From positions 372,001-436,000 of the forward strand of contig JAEVLN010000010.1 in the NCBI GenBank assembly GCA_018350325.1: 64,000 bases of DNA, in the 5' to 3' direction. The notes under the pieces were generated by a model. That model searched no databases. It was not told the DNA's origin and saw nothing but the letters and a program-made list of their open reading frames with translations. The position numbers were made by a program, and so were the translations under genes. Source of the DNA: Globodera rostochiensis. Lineage: Eukaryota; Nematoda; Chromadorea; Rhabditida; Heteroderidae. Below are positions 22,259-35,400 of this stretch, piece after piece (position 1 is the first letter of the stretch; each line of letters opens with the position of its first letter).

Positions 22259-25200
22259 TCAAATCAAATGACTGAGCGTGTTCACTGAACACCGGACGGA
22301 TTGCTGCACAACCGCCAGTTCAAGCGCTAAAGCGTTGCCAAACTGTGCCCTCTGTTCCGCATTTTCTGCTTGGCGCATTTGTTTTATCGGAAAATGAAAG
22401 AAAAAAGTTATGGTTTTTTTAAATTTATTTTTTCGGCTACCGATCTGAATCCCCCACGATGGCTGGTTCAGTCCCGTACTGAAGCTAAGATTAAGCCTAA
22501 CTTAGGCCTAAGCCACACTGGCTTGGGGTTTGTTAAGCTTAGGCCTAAGCCTAAGCCTAGCTAGACCAAGCTTAGGCTTAGGCTATTGAGGGGATTCGGT
22601 AAGTTTTGGCTGTGGGGGGATTCGGGCGGGGGGAATTCAGACCCGGAAGCAATTTTTCGTCCAATTAACTCACCCGTTTTTTTACCGAACCCATAACGGT
22701 TGCTTGGTACATGTCCTCCATGGCCAAGGAGTACAGCACATGTTGACTGCCCGGATGCTCTCGGGCCATGCCCATGGCGGCATTCACAAAGCATCTGTCC
22801 AATTTGCGAAGTCGCCGGTTTAGCCATTCCGCCGTTTTGGCACCATCGTGCGGCACCGTTTTTGCTTTGTTTGCTTGTTCAATAAATTCCAGCACTGACG
22901 CGACCAAACTGTTCAATTGCCGCTTCGCGGGCTCAGTTTCAGCAGGGAATTCGTTGTACAGGTTGAAGATGGACTGAAAGGCAATTTTAATGCATGCCAA
23001 ACATTTAACACAAAAAAGAAAATTAAAGCAATTCGCGATGGATCACTAGGGATGGCATTTTCAGGCAAATGCCTATTTTTTGCGAGCCTTTTAAAAGACA
23101 AACTCAAAAACAGACTTTTCGTATTAAATTGTTGGCACTTTTGGACCTTTCGTGAGTATTTTGGCAGTTTTTGAACTTTTTGTGCCTATTTAGGCACTTT
23201 TTCGAAAAATTTCTGAACAAAAATGCTAAAAGTTGAAAAAATGCCGCCCCTCTAAAATCGTTTTTTTCAATACAAAAAATCTTCTCGTAAAATTGATTTT
23301 GTTTATCTGGCAAAAATCACGGTCTGATAAATTACTAAAAAATCAGTAGAAGCTGTGTTAAAAATAACAAATTGCTTTAAACTTGCCTGCTGCAAATCTT
23401 CCAAATATTCGTGCATTAATTTGTGGGCAAATATTTCCGGACTGAATGGCAGCAGCGCTGAATCGGCAAATGACCGCGCGAGTTCAGCCCAAAATTGGCC
23501 CATCGCCCTGTGAACCTTTAATGTGCAACGATTGATTATATGTAATTAGAGAATGGACGATTATTACTTATTTAATTGAATGGATTTTCAATTTTTCAAC
23601 GCATTTCTAATCAAATTCTGCTAATTGGGCTCACCGCAAAATGATTTGGGTCGAAAAGGTGTTCATTGACCAGTGGCAGTTCATATCGACTGTGGTAGAG
23701 GGGGTAGCCGACTCGGTCGACGCTCCGGTAGGTGAAATCCGCAACGGGAATGCCAAGAAAGTTCATGAAATTCCTGGAATAAAAAATGCGCAAGCATGTT
23801 TGCATAATTCATTTACAAATTCCATTGTTCAAATTCAAAAGTTTAGGGTACTACTGTAACAAATGCCATTGTCAAATTCAAAAAGTTTAGGGTACTACTG
23901 TAACAAATTCCATTGTTCAAATTCAAAAAATACAATGAGCAGGATCCTACTGTAGCTCAGGTATATGAATACCGTACCAATGGTCGCTTTCACTTCCGGG
24001 AATGTCCATTTGTGGCATGTCACGGCTTTCTTTGGGCGGAAAGTGCGCTTTCCATGTGTCGAACATTGTCCGTTTTGCGTCAATCGGATCAGGCACAAGT
24101 TTTGCCGAGTCCACCACAGCTTTGTGCAATGTTGGCACGGCACTAACGTAACTCAAAACGCCAATAAAGAAGTTTGGTGTAAAAGACAAAATATTTGTGT
24201 CAAATGCAAAAATAAATTTTATATTTTTGAAATGACTTTTAATTGAACACTTACAGCGTTTGGTTTGACGAAATCAAATCCAAATTTAAGTAAACGACCG
24301 CCCTTTCTGAGAGAACATTCGCAAATTCTTCCGTAAATTCGACTGACCTTTGTATAAAAAATTGAGCGCAAAATTATTAAAAATGCTCACTTTATTAATA
24401 ATAATATGAATTAAATCATAATTATAAAGTTTAAACTGTAAATTGCAAAAAATCATTTAATTTTTAAACAATTGTTAGTTAAAGATTTTAAAAAAAAACA
24501 TTTTTTAAGCCATACAAATAGTTTATTGTTATTTTTAATTCCAACCCGGTCAGCCCGTATTCCTCCGCGTCCCATGCACAAAACACCAACGTCCGTTTCG
24601 GTTTCCATCCGGTGGCCCTAATTGTTGTCATAAATGCCCTGGCCACTTCGGCCAGAATGGACGTGCCGCTGTTCGGGTCAACAGCGCCGAACACCCACGC
24701 GTCGAAGTGATTGCCGAGCATCACCCACTCGTCCGGGTACTCGCTGCCCCAAATGTAGCCGATCACATTTTGAATGGTCCTTTTGGGCAAATTTGGAATA
24801 ACAATCAAAAAGTGAATGCAAAAAAGCACAAATCAATTTCTGATCGGGCTCGGTCAACGAGAACATTTTTAGGCTTTGGGTTTTGGGTTACAAATATTTG
24901 TAAATTTTCTACACTTCAAAAATTCGATATATTTCACCTAATTTCCAGTGTCGATTTGACTTCCAATTTGACCATTTGGCCCTGTCCCTTCCGAAATTCG
25001 GGCCCAATTCTGTAGGAAATGTTCAAAGCGCCCCGCCACTCTTCCGGCACCGGCGCACCTCCCAATCGGGACAGCAAATGGACGGCATCGCCGTAACCGA
25101 TGGGAACCGCAGGGATTGAGGGCACAAGGCGCTCATTTTGGGCCTTAAAATTTTTTAATTAAAAGAAAATTTTTACCAAAAAAAAGACCTGCGCTATTGT

Positions 25201-28200
25201 TTTCTCCTTGTGAAAATCTTTTCTTGAGGGCAAAAGCGGACTCAACGGGTCGCCATTTGCCTCCAGCAACGACCCACGCTGGACACCGGACGGCGGCAGC
25301 CAATCGGTTGCCGGGAACACATGACCTTTTAAATTTGGCATAAATTATCAATCCCGGAGCTGGTCCCAGACTCAAAAAGCCCCGTTTCCGCTGTTTGGGG
25401 CTCATCTACAGCCCACTACGTGCACTCCTCTGATGCTTCCGGGGAATTTCCGAACATGTCATTCCCGGAGACGGGAACCTCCGGAATTCTTGAACCTTCA
25501 TTCCCGGAAACGGGGACCTCCGGAATTCTTGAACATGTCATTCCCGGAAACGGGGACCTCCGGAATTCCCGATCCCGGAGTCGGAGACCCCCGGAATTCT
25601 CGAACATGTTGTTCCCGGAGACGGGGACCTCCGGAATTCTTGAACCTTCATTCCCGGAGACGGGGACCTCCGGAATTTTTGAACATGTCATTCCCGGAGT
25701 CGGGGACCTCCGGAATTCTCGAACATGTTGTTCCCGAGGGTCAGGTGTCAACCCACCCTATTTTGACCGGACAAAACGTGGGCGGTCTTTCCATATCAAA
25801 TATTTTGGAAAGATTGTTTTGAGCTGAACTGAACACAGGCGCCTAGAAAAACCAAACTTGGCTCTGTGCCGTCCTTAGCCACTTCCGCCGGATCCGAATA
25901 AATGATGGCACCAAGCGCCCCTCTTTCTGCCGCCCGTCGGACCATGTCACCTCGATAGACCCGGCCGTATCGCATTATGGCAATTTTTCCTTAACCCTTC
26001 CGTTAATTATTGTAAAATGTTGGCACAAACCCTTCAGATTAATGCCGAACTCCTCCTCCAACCGCACAAAGTCGTCTACCGAGCCATAATGGCAATTCAC
26101 CAATTTGCCGTCCACAGTGCCGTTGGCGCTGTAGGCCAACCATTGAATGCCGGTCGGCACACTGTTATCGTCCTGGTTGGTGTTGAAAGGAAAAGTACCG
26201 TAGTTCAAGCAATTTTAAAATCTGAGATTCTGACTCAGAGGGCTTATCCAAATTTTGATCAGAATCGACTGGTGGACATTTCAACAGTTTTGGCTTACCC
26301 CAACCAAATCGGCACTGACACCGCTCGTTCGGAACAGCGTTTTGCCGTCCGCGTCAAGCACAGAAACGTGGTTTGGCGACTGGAAGTTTGGGTACGACAG
26401 AAGCACTTCGTACGGTATGAAATGCACGTCTACAATTGATAATTTCAGGGGTGGGTGTGCACGGATACTAGTGCTGCACAAGACCCAAAATTACCCGATA
26501 CTCGAGACTCGATACCGAGACCGATACTTGACCTCGAGACTTGATACCGAGACCGAGACTTGACCCCGAGACTCGATACCGAGACTTAACCCCGAGACTC
26601 AATACCTAAACCGAGACTTGACCCCGAGACTCGATACCGAGACTTAACCCCGAGACTCGATACCTAGACCGAGACTTGACCCCAAGACTCGATACCGAGA
26701 CTTAACCCCGAGACTCAATACCTAAACCGAGACTTGACCCCGAGACTCGATACCGAGACTTAACCCCGAGACTCGATACCTAGACCGAGACTTGACCCCG
26801 AGACTCGATACCGAGACCGATGCCCAAAAAACCCAAGACTATTCTCGAGTCGAGACTCGATACCGAGACTCTCGTGCAGCACTAACGGATACTAATTTTA
26901 GTATCCGTTCCGTCCGTCCTCAAATCTCATATCCGTTATCCGTCCGTATCCTTGACCTTCCAAAATCCCATATCCGGATATCCGCGGATATACAGCGGAT
27001 ATATCTGGATAAGTGTATTTTTCATATCCGTCCGTATCCGTGACTTTCCGAATTCCATATCCGTTATCTGTCCGTATCCGGATATATCCGCGCATATCCG
27101 TGCACACCAGAGCTGGACGAAACTCAAAATTTTTTTCCGACGAAACGAAACGAAAAAATTATTTTTTTCAACTTACGAAACGAAAACGAAACGAAAAAAA
27201 TTAATTTTCATTTTACAAAACGAAAACGAAACGAAACAGCAAAAATTCTACGAAACGAAACGAAACGAAACACGAAACGCCCAAAAAGTAACGAAACACG
27301 AAATAAAACGAAACGAAACGAAACGAAATAATCCTTTTTTTAAAGTCTTGTTTTTTTGCCAACATTGATGTTTAACAAGATCATCAAATCGGGACTGGCA
27401 ATAAGAATTTTTTTTTGTAATGGTCAAAGGGGTACCAAAATTGGTAATCCTGTCTTTTACTGGTCCCGTTTTTTTTTTTTCGTCCAGCTCTGGTGCACAC
27501 GCCTGGATAATTTACACAAATTTCTTGTTTAATTTTGTCTCAAAAATCTTGGCATAGAAAACGTAAATTTTTAAATCCAATGCCCGTTTTATTCCGGCCG
27601 CACGAAAAACATGGGGAATCCCGGCCTGATCAGAAATGCTGAGCAATTAAAGTGAAAATCTGATCAATTTCCAGCTCAAAAGCCTAATTGAGACTCTCGA
27701 ATTCGAGTCAAGTTAAACGCTTGCCTTCCAACCCGTTTTCTTTCCAAATGTCTGCAATCATGTTCGCAACATCCCGGTTTGCTTCAGTGCCTGCTTGATG
27801 AGGCCGCGCAGTAATTTTTTCCAAATTTTTCATAATTTGCTTCGGGTCAATGCTGGCAAAGATGGATGCCCGAATTTCTTAATTTTTGCTTAAATTTTAG
27901 GGCTTATATTTTAATTTGAAATAATTACCTAAATAACTAAGAAAAGGTGCCAAAATAGTGGCGAAAATCAAACTAAAAAGCAAAAATGGTTATGAAAATA
28001 TAGTCTATTTTTAGTAATAAAACGTTGAAGTTAATTTAGGGAAATTAACGCGAAAATAATTTGCATTTTTTGAATTTAAAAAAAACCACCTGCATACCCA
28101 TATTTTCTCTATTAGTAGCCCCCCTCCCCCCTCTTTATTTGTACCCTCGGGGGAGGGAGGGGGGGGGGGGGGGGAAATAGAACCCCCAGGGCTACTAATA

Positions 28201-28541
28201 GAAAAATACGGTATCTCATCATAACAAAAAACAAAAAATATGTAGTTACCTAATAGGTATAAAAAAATCCAACCCTAATAAGCATAACTTCTCAAAGGTA
28301 TCCCCCAATTTTGTGCATGCCGTGGGGATCATTTCAACGGATCGTTCAGTTAAATTGTCGCAATTTTAAACCCACCGTTAACGCCAAATTGGTGTTTTGT
28401 CGTTGTGACACTTTGCTTCATTGTGAGAATGAGGAGATTAGCGGCGATCAGCAGAAAAACAATGATCAGAAGCAAGCATAAACATAATATGGCAATGGAC
28501 GATTGGAAGCGAGAGGGACGGAGACGTAAAAGTGAAGCCAT
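22259..28541 (-). CDS. Glutamate carboxypeptidase II / NAALADase-like peptidase (M28B)
   Basis: Fourteen exons on the minus strand: 28541-28376, 27877-27719, 26429-26299, 26172-26031, 25989-25858, 25325-25189, 25143-24938, 24779-24546, 24347-24255, 24142-23951, 23773-23635, 23515-23387, 22973-22674 and 22351-22259. Every phase fits; 750 aa, the same length as human FOLH1. Exon 1 gives a short cytoplasmic tail and one membrane anchor ([20 protein letters not shown]), so this is a type II membrane enzyme with the catalytic part outside. The zinc ligands and catalytic acid are all present: His382 and Asp392 ([17 protein letters not shown]), Glu430/Glu431 (WDAEEYG), Asp459 (YLNLD) and His558 (YPLYHSRYE). 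It should cleave C-terminal glutamate from peptides. Intron 12 is GC-AG (GCAAGT). The exon 4 acceptor and the last exon are the least certain parts. Introns 2 and 5 are swollen by mobile and tandem repeats. Confidence 0.9.
22490..22590. repeat. Telomere-like TTAGGC/GCCTAA motifs, both orientations
   Basis: Contains AGGCCTAAGCCTAAGCC on one side and AAGCTTAGGCTTAGGC on the other, plus further single motifs. TTAGGC is the C. elegans telomere unit. The motifs are short and face both ways, so this is an interstitial or chance palindrome-rich patch in the last intron of the peptidase gene, not a telomere. Confidence 0.5.
25425..25745. repeat. Intronic tandem repeat (CATTCCCGGAGACGGGGACC units)
   Basis: Units of about 37-40 bp, CATTCCCGGAGACGGGGACC then TCCGGAATTCTTGAACxTT, about eight copies in intron 5 of the peptidase gene. 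Both strands are open for over 100 codons by composition only. Confidence 0.8.
26469..26884. mobile_element. Nested hAT-like MITE 1 with CTCGA-type satellite core
   Basis: Perfect 8-bp duplication ACGGATAC (26461-26468, 26885-26892). The terminal inverted repeat is TAGTGCTGCAC / GTGCAGCACTA. The interior is a tandem repeat of about 60 bp with GAGACTTGACCCCGAGACTC and GATACCGAGACTTAACC wording. Confidence 0.8.
27108..27492. mobile_element. Nested hAT-like MITE 2 with (ACGAA)n core
   Basis: Perfect 8-bp duplication GTGCACAC (27100-27107, 27493-27500). The terminal inverted repeat is CAGAGCTGGACGAAA / TTTCGTCCAGCTCTG with one or two differences. The left half is expanded ACGAAACGAAA. Confidence 0.8.
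28110..28215. repeat. Foldback poly-C/poly-G element
   Basis: CTATTAGTAGCC at the left and GGGCTACTAATAG at the right enclose facing C-rich and G-rich tracts. The sequence continues with AAAAATACGGTAT; a relative with the same ending is at 33084-33290. Confidence 0.6.
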
Positions 28542-29467
28542 TCCGGATTCCGGATGGCTTTGTGCTGGCACAAATTTTTTTAAAATATTTTTATTAATTG
28601 AATTAATCCAAAATTGGACACAACAGAGAATCAGAAGTTCCGTTTTATAAATTGGATCGGATCACTAAAAAAGTGAGTGAAAATTTTGGACCATTAAAAA
28701 TCGTTTTAATTTATGATTTTTTGCTCAGATAGGACGACTGACTACTGACTATATAATACTGAGTTTTGGAGCATTCTTTTTGCTCTTGTGGCTTATCAAT
28801 GTTCTTTCTGCAACATTATCAACAAAATTTTGTGTTAATTAATAATTAATTATACATTTCCATAAAGATCAATTAATTTTATTGTCACTTTTATGCTTTT
28901 AAAAATGATTTCACATCGAAGCGGAGAATATCACAAATCGTGGAAAATATTTTTAAAAATAGTGCCTATTAATTAATTAATTAATGCAGTATTGCCGTGG
29001 TATTTAAGTAGAAATAATTTAGTTGAGTGTTGTAAATCCAATAATGTCACACTTTGTAAAATTTTGATCAGAGTTTTTCTGTTAAGCGATTCATTTTAAG
29101 TGTATTATAATTAAAAAACTCGTTTAAAAATTGCTCAAAAAACATTCCGAGCCGTGTAACATTAAATAAGCTTTCAGTAATGAATGAAATTGCACAAATA
29201 CAAAAACAAATTTAGTAAAAGCTGAGGCCCCCTATTTTTCCAAAATTATTTCAAATAGTTTAGAAAAATTCGAACTTTCCTTCAAAAAACGAAAACAAAT
29301 TGAAAAAAATTCATCGGAACAATTATGGCCAAAAAGACTGAAGGTATTAATTTCGATTTTTAAACCCCTAAAAATTAAAACAAAAGTTCGAATTTTCCAA
29401 AAACCCATTTTGTTCTTCAAAAAATGGTCGGTCGGGTCGGATCGCATTAACTTTGAATATTTACGAT
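28542..29467. other. Intergenic between peptidase and adenylate kinase genes
   Basis: AT-rich. The promoter of the peptidase gene should lie in the first few hundred bases. No further gene seen. Confidence 0.5.
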
Positions 29468-32400
29468 TTATTTGCTCTGTTCTTCTGCCTTTTGAGCATC
29501 CATTGACGGCAAACGATCCGCCGAATTGCGTTTGCTCGAACCCAAACTTTTGCCGTTTCCATCATCTAAACAAGAGTTGTTGTCGGTTTCTGGCAATTAA
29601 TTCTTGGTTAACCGAGAGCGAAAGCGCTATGCTAAAATGCCAACATGCCTGTGACATTTTGACCGTTTTAGGCCTGGCCGGCATTTTGACCGTTTTAGGC
29701 CTGGTCGACATTTTGACCGTTTTAGGCCTGGCCGGCATTTTGACCATTTAGGCCTGGTCGACATTTTGACCGTTTTAGGCCTGGCCGGCATTTTGACCAT
29801 TTAGGCCTGGCCGGCATTTTGACCATTTAGGCCTGGTCGACATTTTGACCGTTTTAGGCCTGGTCGACATTTTGACCGTTTTAGGCCTGGTCGACATTTT
29901 GACCGTTTTAGGCCTGGCCGGCATTTTGACCATTTAGGCCTGGTCGACATTTTGACCGTTTTAGGCCTGGCCGGCATTTTGACCATTTAGGCCTGGCCGG
30001 CATTTTGACCATTTAGGCCTGGTTGACATTTTGACCGTTTTAGGCCTGGTCGGCATTTTGACCATTTAGGCCTGGTCGACATTTTGACCGTTTTAGGCCT
30101 GGCCGGCATTTTGACCATTTAGGCCTGGTCGACATTTTGACCGTTTTAGGCCTGGCCGGCATTTTGACCATTTAGGCCTGGTCGACATTTTGACCGTTTT
30201 AGGCCTGGCCGGCATTTTGACCATTTAGGCCTGGTCGACATTTTGACCGTTTTAGGCCTGGCCGGCATTTTGACCATTTAGGCCTGGTTGACATTTTGAC
30301 CGTTTTAGGCCTGGTCGGCATTTTGACCGTTTTAGGCCTGGTCGGCATTTTGACCCTAGGCCTGGTCGACATTTTGACCGTTTTAGGCCTGGTCGGCATT
30401 TTGACCCTAGGCCTGGTCGACATTTTGACCGTTTTAGGCCTGGTCGGCATTTTGACCCTAGGCCTGGTCGACATTTTGACCGTTTTAGGCCTGGTCGGCA
30501 TTTTGACCCTAGGCCTGGTCGACATTTTGACCGTTTTAGGCCTGGTCGGCATTTTAACCGTTTTAGGCCTGGTCGGCATTTTGACCATTTAGGCCCTGGT
30601 CGGCATTTTGACCGGTTGGCGTTTCGTCCTGACACGGAGAGCCGTAAAAAGCCAAACCAAAATTTCTCGTCTTTTATCAATCAGAAACCGACAACTCCCA
30701 ATAAACATTTGTTCCAAATTGTCGAGATTGTAAAGGAATTAAGGAGTGTTTAGTGAACGGAAATAAAATATCGGAGAACGGAGCGGGGGAACATTTGCGC
30801 GACCCGGATCACAGCAAATCCTTGTTAACTTAAATTTGAGTTGTCCGGGATTGGGATTTTTGGTAAAAACTGGGACCGGAATCGTGAAAGCTGATCTGGA
30901 TCGGGGTCGGGATTCCAACGCCCGATCCCGACCGGGATCCCGATCCCGGCCAACTAACTCTACCTTGAATGAATATTGTGTTGTCGATGATTTGACACAT
31001 GTTGGCAAAAACGGCCTCTTCATTTGTGTCCCCTTCGACCTGTGCAGGGAGAGGAGATGTTTTTTTTAATTTGTTTAATAATAATTAACAGAGTGCAAGA
31101 AACAAAAACAAAAATAAATTTACTGAAAATTCTTAAAGCTTCTTAGTAAGCAAAACATTTTCATAAGCAAAAGTGTGAGCAAATTAGACAAAATTCAGGA
31201 TTATAGAACAGTGCTGGCCAGTACAGTACTATATTGTGCATACCGGTACAAGCAAGACGAACGCCAACACAACCGAGATTGTTTCAACTAGAGATCGGAC
31301 TTGAAGATCGACGTAAGATTCGAGAATCTCGATCGGACCAATCTCTAGTTTCAATATAATTGTGATCTGCGGCCATTTTTGATAATAATAATAATTCATC
31401 AACTACTTATAGTTAGCTAATTAGTTTCTCTCAAATCATTGTTTTTGTCCTAAAGCTGCACGAGATTGAAAATCCCCCGATGTCTCAGATGTCCCAAACG
31501 GGAAATATACGATTTGAAAAAAGTTGTAGCAAACCAGTGAGCTTTATTGAATTGGCAGAAGACTCGCAATCTTGCGCAACTCAAATTTTTTTTGCCTTGA
31601 GGGTAAATTACGGCCGCAGACCTTTCCCGGCGCCAGTTCAGAGACGGGAATTGGTGCTCTTTCAAGGCGTACCACACGCAGTTTGCCGTGATCGTCCAAA
31701 TATTTGAGCATTGGCAGTGTGTTCGCCTTGAACTGGGCCAGACGGATGCGGACCACGCTTTCCTCATCATCTGTGAACATTTCAAATTTGATTTTTTTAT
31801 TGATAGAATTTGCAAATTTGCGCCAAATTCAGTGCTTAAAAGCGGGCGGGCGAGTTTCTTTTTCGGTTAGCCGACGTCAAGCTGGACATGTACTTTTGAG
31901 CACGTGCAAGTGTTCATGCCCGAATTTGAACAGTTTCCTGCCGTTGTTTGTTACCCGAGGCATGGCACGTGCACAACCAGAACAAATTTATAATCCAGCA
32001 TTGGCTGTACCCAATCGTTCGGCTCCCTCCTCCTTGTCCCGCTGGTAGCGCTTCTGCAACACGTCCTTGCAGAACTGTTCCGTGCAGTCGATCAACAGTG
32101 CCAAATCGATATGTCCAAGTTGTGCCTCAATGTCCTCAGCCTGGGCCAATGTGCGCGGATAGCCCTCCACGACAAAGCCCCAACTGTTCGATGTTCGTTC
32201 ATGGATTGACGCGTAAAGCAACTCGCGACATATCCTCTGACAAAACAAATTTTAAATATAATTTAACGTAATTTTCATTATTATTTATTTTTGTATAAAA
32301 GCTAAATTTGCATCCATCCAATTTTGTGCCAACCCGACCAGTGGAATCATTTCGCCCGCGTCCATTTTCTTCCCGATTTTTGCCCACAATTCGTCCTCCG

Positions 32401-35400
32401 CATTTTGCATCACTTTTCTGCGCAACAACTTGCCCAAGCTGATGAACACGAACCCGTCATACTTTTTGGCAATGTTTTGCGCAAATTTTGATTTGCTGGA
32501 ACCGGGGGCACCTTAAAGTACAACGACGATAAATGGTCTCTTCTGTCTGAGCTTTGGCATGAAAACTAGGGTGGGACGGGACCGGGACCAGTACTGAAAT
32601 GTCTTTTCTGGGACTGAAATTTAGTCCCAGTTTTTTTGAAGCTCCGTTATAAATGGTCCCGGTTTTTTCAAAACGTTTTTTTTGTCCAGTGTCCCGGTTT
32701 TTTTGACCGGAACTAATTTAGTCCCGATCCCGGTTTTCCCAAAGGTCCCGGTCCCGTCCTACCCTAATGAAAACTAAGCGATTTTAGGAGACACTTTATT
32801 TCAACTAGAAATATAATCAAATCGATTCAAACCGGTACAAAAAGACAAATTGGGGGACAAAAAAAGTATAATATAAAACCGATGATGAGCACAATCGGCA
32901 CATTGGCAGACACATCGGTGCTGCCACCGCCGCCACCCTTTTGGTTCGCGTTTGTATCAATTGGTGTGCCCGCACTGTTTGACGCTCTGTTTCTAATTTG
33001 GCTTTCTGAAAATGAAAAATTCAAATTTCCATTTCTCCACAATCACGCACTGTTTGTTTCCCCCATCAGCCCCATACCATAAACTAAATTAAAAATAGAA
33101 CCCCCCCCCCTAAAATAGACCCCCCTTCCAATTTTGAATTATTTTTTGCTAAAATTTGTGCATTGCAAATTTTGTTAATTTCTGAGAAAAGAGGTTGGAA
33201 AATAGACCCCCCCCCTGAAATAGAACTCCCTTTGGGGGGGGGGTTAAAAAGAACCCCCGGGGGCTCTATTTTAGGAAATACGGTATATTGGAAAAAAGAT
33301 AATTTTACCGTCCCCGTCATTCTTCGGCTTCGGTTGATTGGATGCCGCGGCTCCTTTGCCCGGCGGCGTTGTTCCCGCACTGCCCCGCTGGCTGCTGCCT
33401 CTCGACGATGCTTTTGCCGACGGCGATGCCGCCGAAGCGACAACAGAAGCCGCTCGTGCGCCAGCATCTGGCACGCCTTTGCCGTCTTTGCCGGCCGACA
33501 TCGTTTTTGGCCTTGGCCCCCCGACCATTTGAGTTGTCGACGACACGACGGCGGTGTTGCCAACCGAATTGGTGCCGGACCCTAACAAAAAAATTTATTT
33601 TCTTACAAATCATTTGAACACGAACTTTTCTGTGGTTTTGTACTATTGAACCAAATTCGCTAACAAAAAAAATCGCAAAAATATTGTAAAAATTAAAGAG
33701 GAAAAAATTGGCCATTTCCGTCCGCTTCATTATAACCATCCAAAAACAATTAGCACCTTCCAAATTAGTTGCTGTTGTTGCTGTTTCCGCTTTATGTGCA
33801 GAAATGCCCGTCTCATTTGATGCCAATGCTTGTCCAACTCCTAATTTGTACGAGAAATTGCTTGCTTTTAACCTTATGCAAAATTAATTACCTAAATTGT
33901 TTTCATTTTATTTATTAACAATTTGCATACCTTTTTTGGAGTTAAATTTAAATTGATAATTTTATTTTGTTATTTATTAACCATTTATTATTTGTTTTAA
34001 ATGTTTTGCCTTTATTGTCCCCGCTTTGCTTCCGCTTCCCACCGGCCGTTGAACTCGCCGAATCCGTTGAGGCCGCCGTCAGCCCACCGCCCACTCCGGC
34101 ACGCATGGCGCGAAGAACCAATTTGCGCATTCGTTCAATGATCACTTCGTCCTCTTTCTCGCCCGGGATCAGATGCAACAGACGCTGATCATCAAAGTAT
34201 TTGGCACTGAAAGATTTTAATCGGTGTTGTTGGATGAAGCATTTGTAAAAACGAAGCAATCCGGAGCTGATCAGACAGAGTGTGAAAACCATTCAAAATG
34301 TTATTGAGCAATTTGTTAAATCGTTAAATAGAAACAAATTAGGTCGTTTAAAATAGTAGTTAACATTTACACACTTTTCTTATTATAAATTATATAACCT
34401 AATTGTAATTTACCAAAATCAAATTTACCTTGGCAATGTTTTTTGCTTGAACTCGTCAATGCGTCGGTCAATCACCTATTTATTATGATTTAAATGAATA
34501 TAAATTAAAAGATTGGACTATAAAAAAGGTAAACGGACAAAATTTGTATTACCTCGGGAAACAGACCCCGACTTTGCATATGCCTTCTCAACACCTCCTC
34601 GTCATAGTCCAAAATAAGTGCCATGTCCACCGGTCGAGCCTAAAAACACTGTCAGAAAGTTTAACAGTATACTTAGTTGGTAATTGCTGTCTGCCACTTT
34701 CAATCTTTGACAGTAAATGAATGGAACTAATTATGATATATTTTTTAATTGCAACATTAATTTTCGCTGATCTACAGAACCGGAGACATATATATACATG
34801 CCAATCCGCTTCTGGAAACCTCAAACTGAGCAAGGATGATCGAGATTCTTATCAAGATTCTCGATCAATTCTCGATTGAAGAAATTTTGGCTCGACTGAG
34901 ATTTTACGAGATTCTCGATTGGAAGCTCGAATGGTCTTCAAGTCTTTGCTCTACCTCAAATAGAGACCGGACTTGAGCTTCGAGCAAAAACTAATTCGTT
35001 TTATTCGAGACAAGATGTCTCGACAGACTTCTTGAGAATCTCGTCGAGATTTTGTCTCGAGATCTTGTCTCGACCGGTCTTTAAGCTCAAACACTTACGT
35101 TGGACTCAAAGTCCTCCACTTGTCGCGCCTCTCTGGGAAAGCCCTCAATAAAATACGCTTTCGCGTGCGGGTGTCGGCCCATCTCCGCTTTGACCAACTG
35201 CTGGGCCAATTCGTTGGGGATCAGTTCACCGCGTTGGTAACGCTCCGCAGCAACGCGCCATTCCGACGATCGGTCCTTGTAGCGGGCGATCGAGTTACGA
35301 ATCAAATCCTTGAAGAGGGACACGGCATTTGGCATGAATTCCATTTCAAAATCATGAATATAAAATTATGGATGATCGATCAATTCCATCATATGTGAGT

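Larger units (their letters stand above)
26446..27505. mobile_element. hAT-like element (outer), carrying two nested elements
   Basis: Flanked by the perfect 8-bp duplication GATAATTT (26438-26445, 27506-27513) in intron 2 of the peptidase gene. The ends are CAGGGGTGGGTGTGCACGGA and its inverted partner TCCGTGCACACGCCTG. The interior is built from TATCCGxxTATCCG repeats. Two other elements, each with its own 8-bp duplication, sit inside it. Confidence 0.8.

Noticed and set aside
29562..30680. ORFs with KMPTRPKTV or ILTVLGLVG repeats
   Set aside because: Intronic satellite of the kinase gene; no start, splice or composition support.
31450..31815. Minus ORF continuing past the kinase exon 16 (RLERAPIPVSELAPGK)
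   Set aside because: Splicing at GTG|GTACGC joins in phase to exon 17, which matches the AK5 C-terminal end; the extension is intron.
33163..33617. Plus-strand ORFs opposite the kinase linker
   Set aside because: Mirror of GC-rich linker exon 12, which fits the kinase model in frame and phase.
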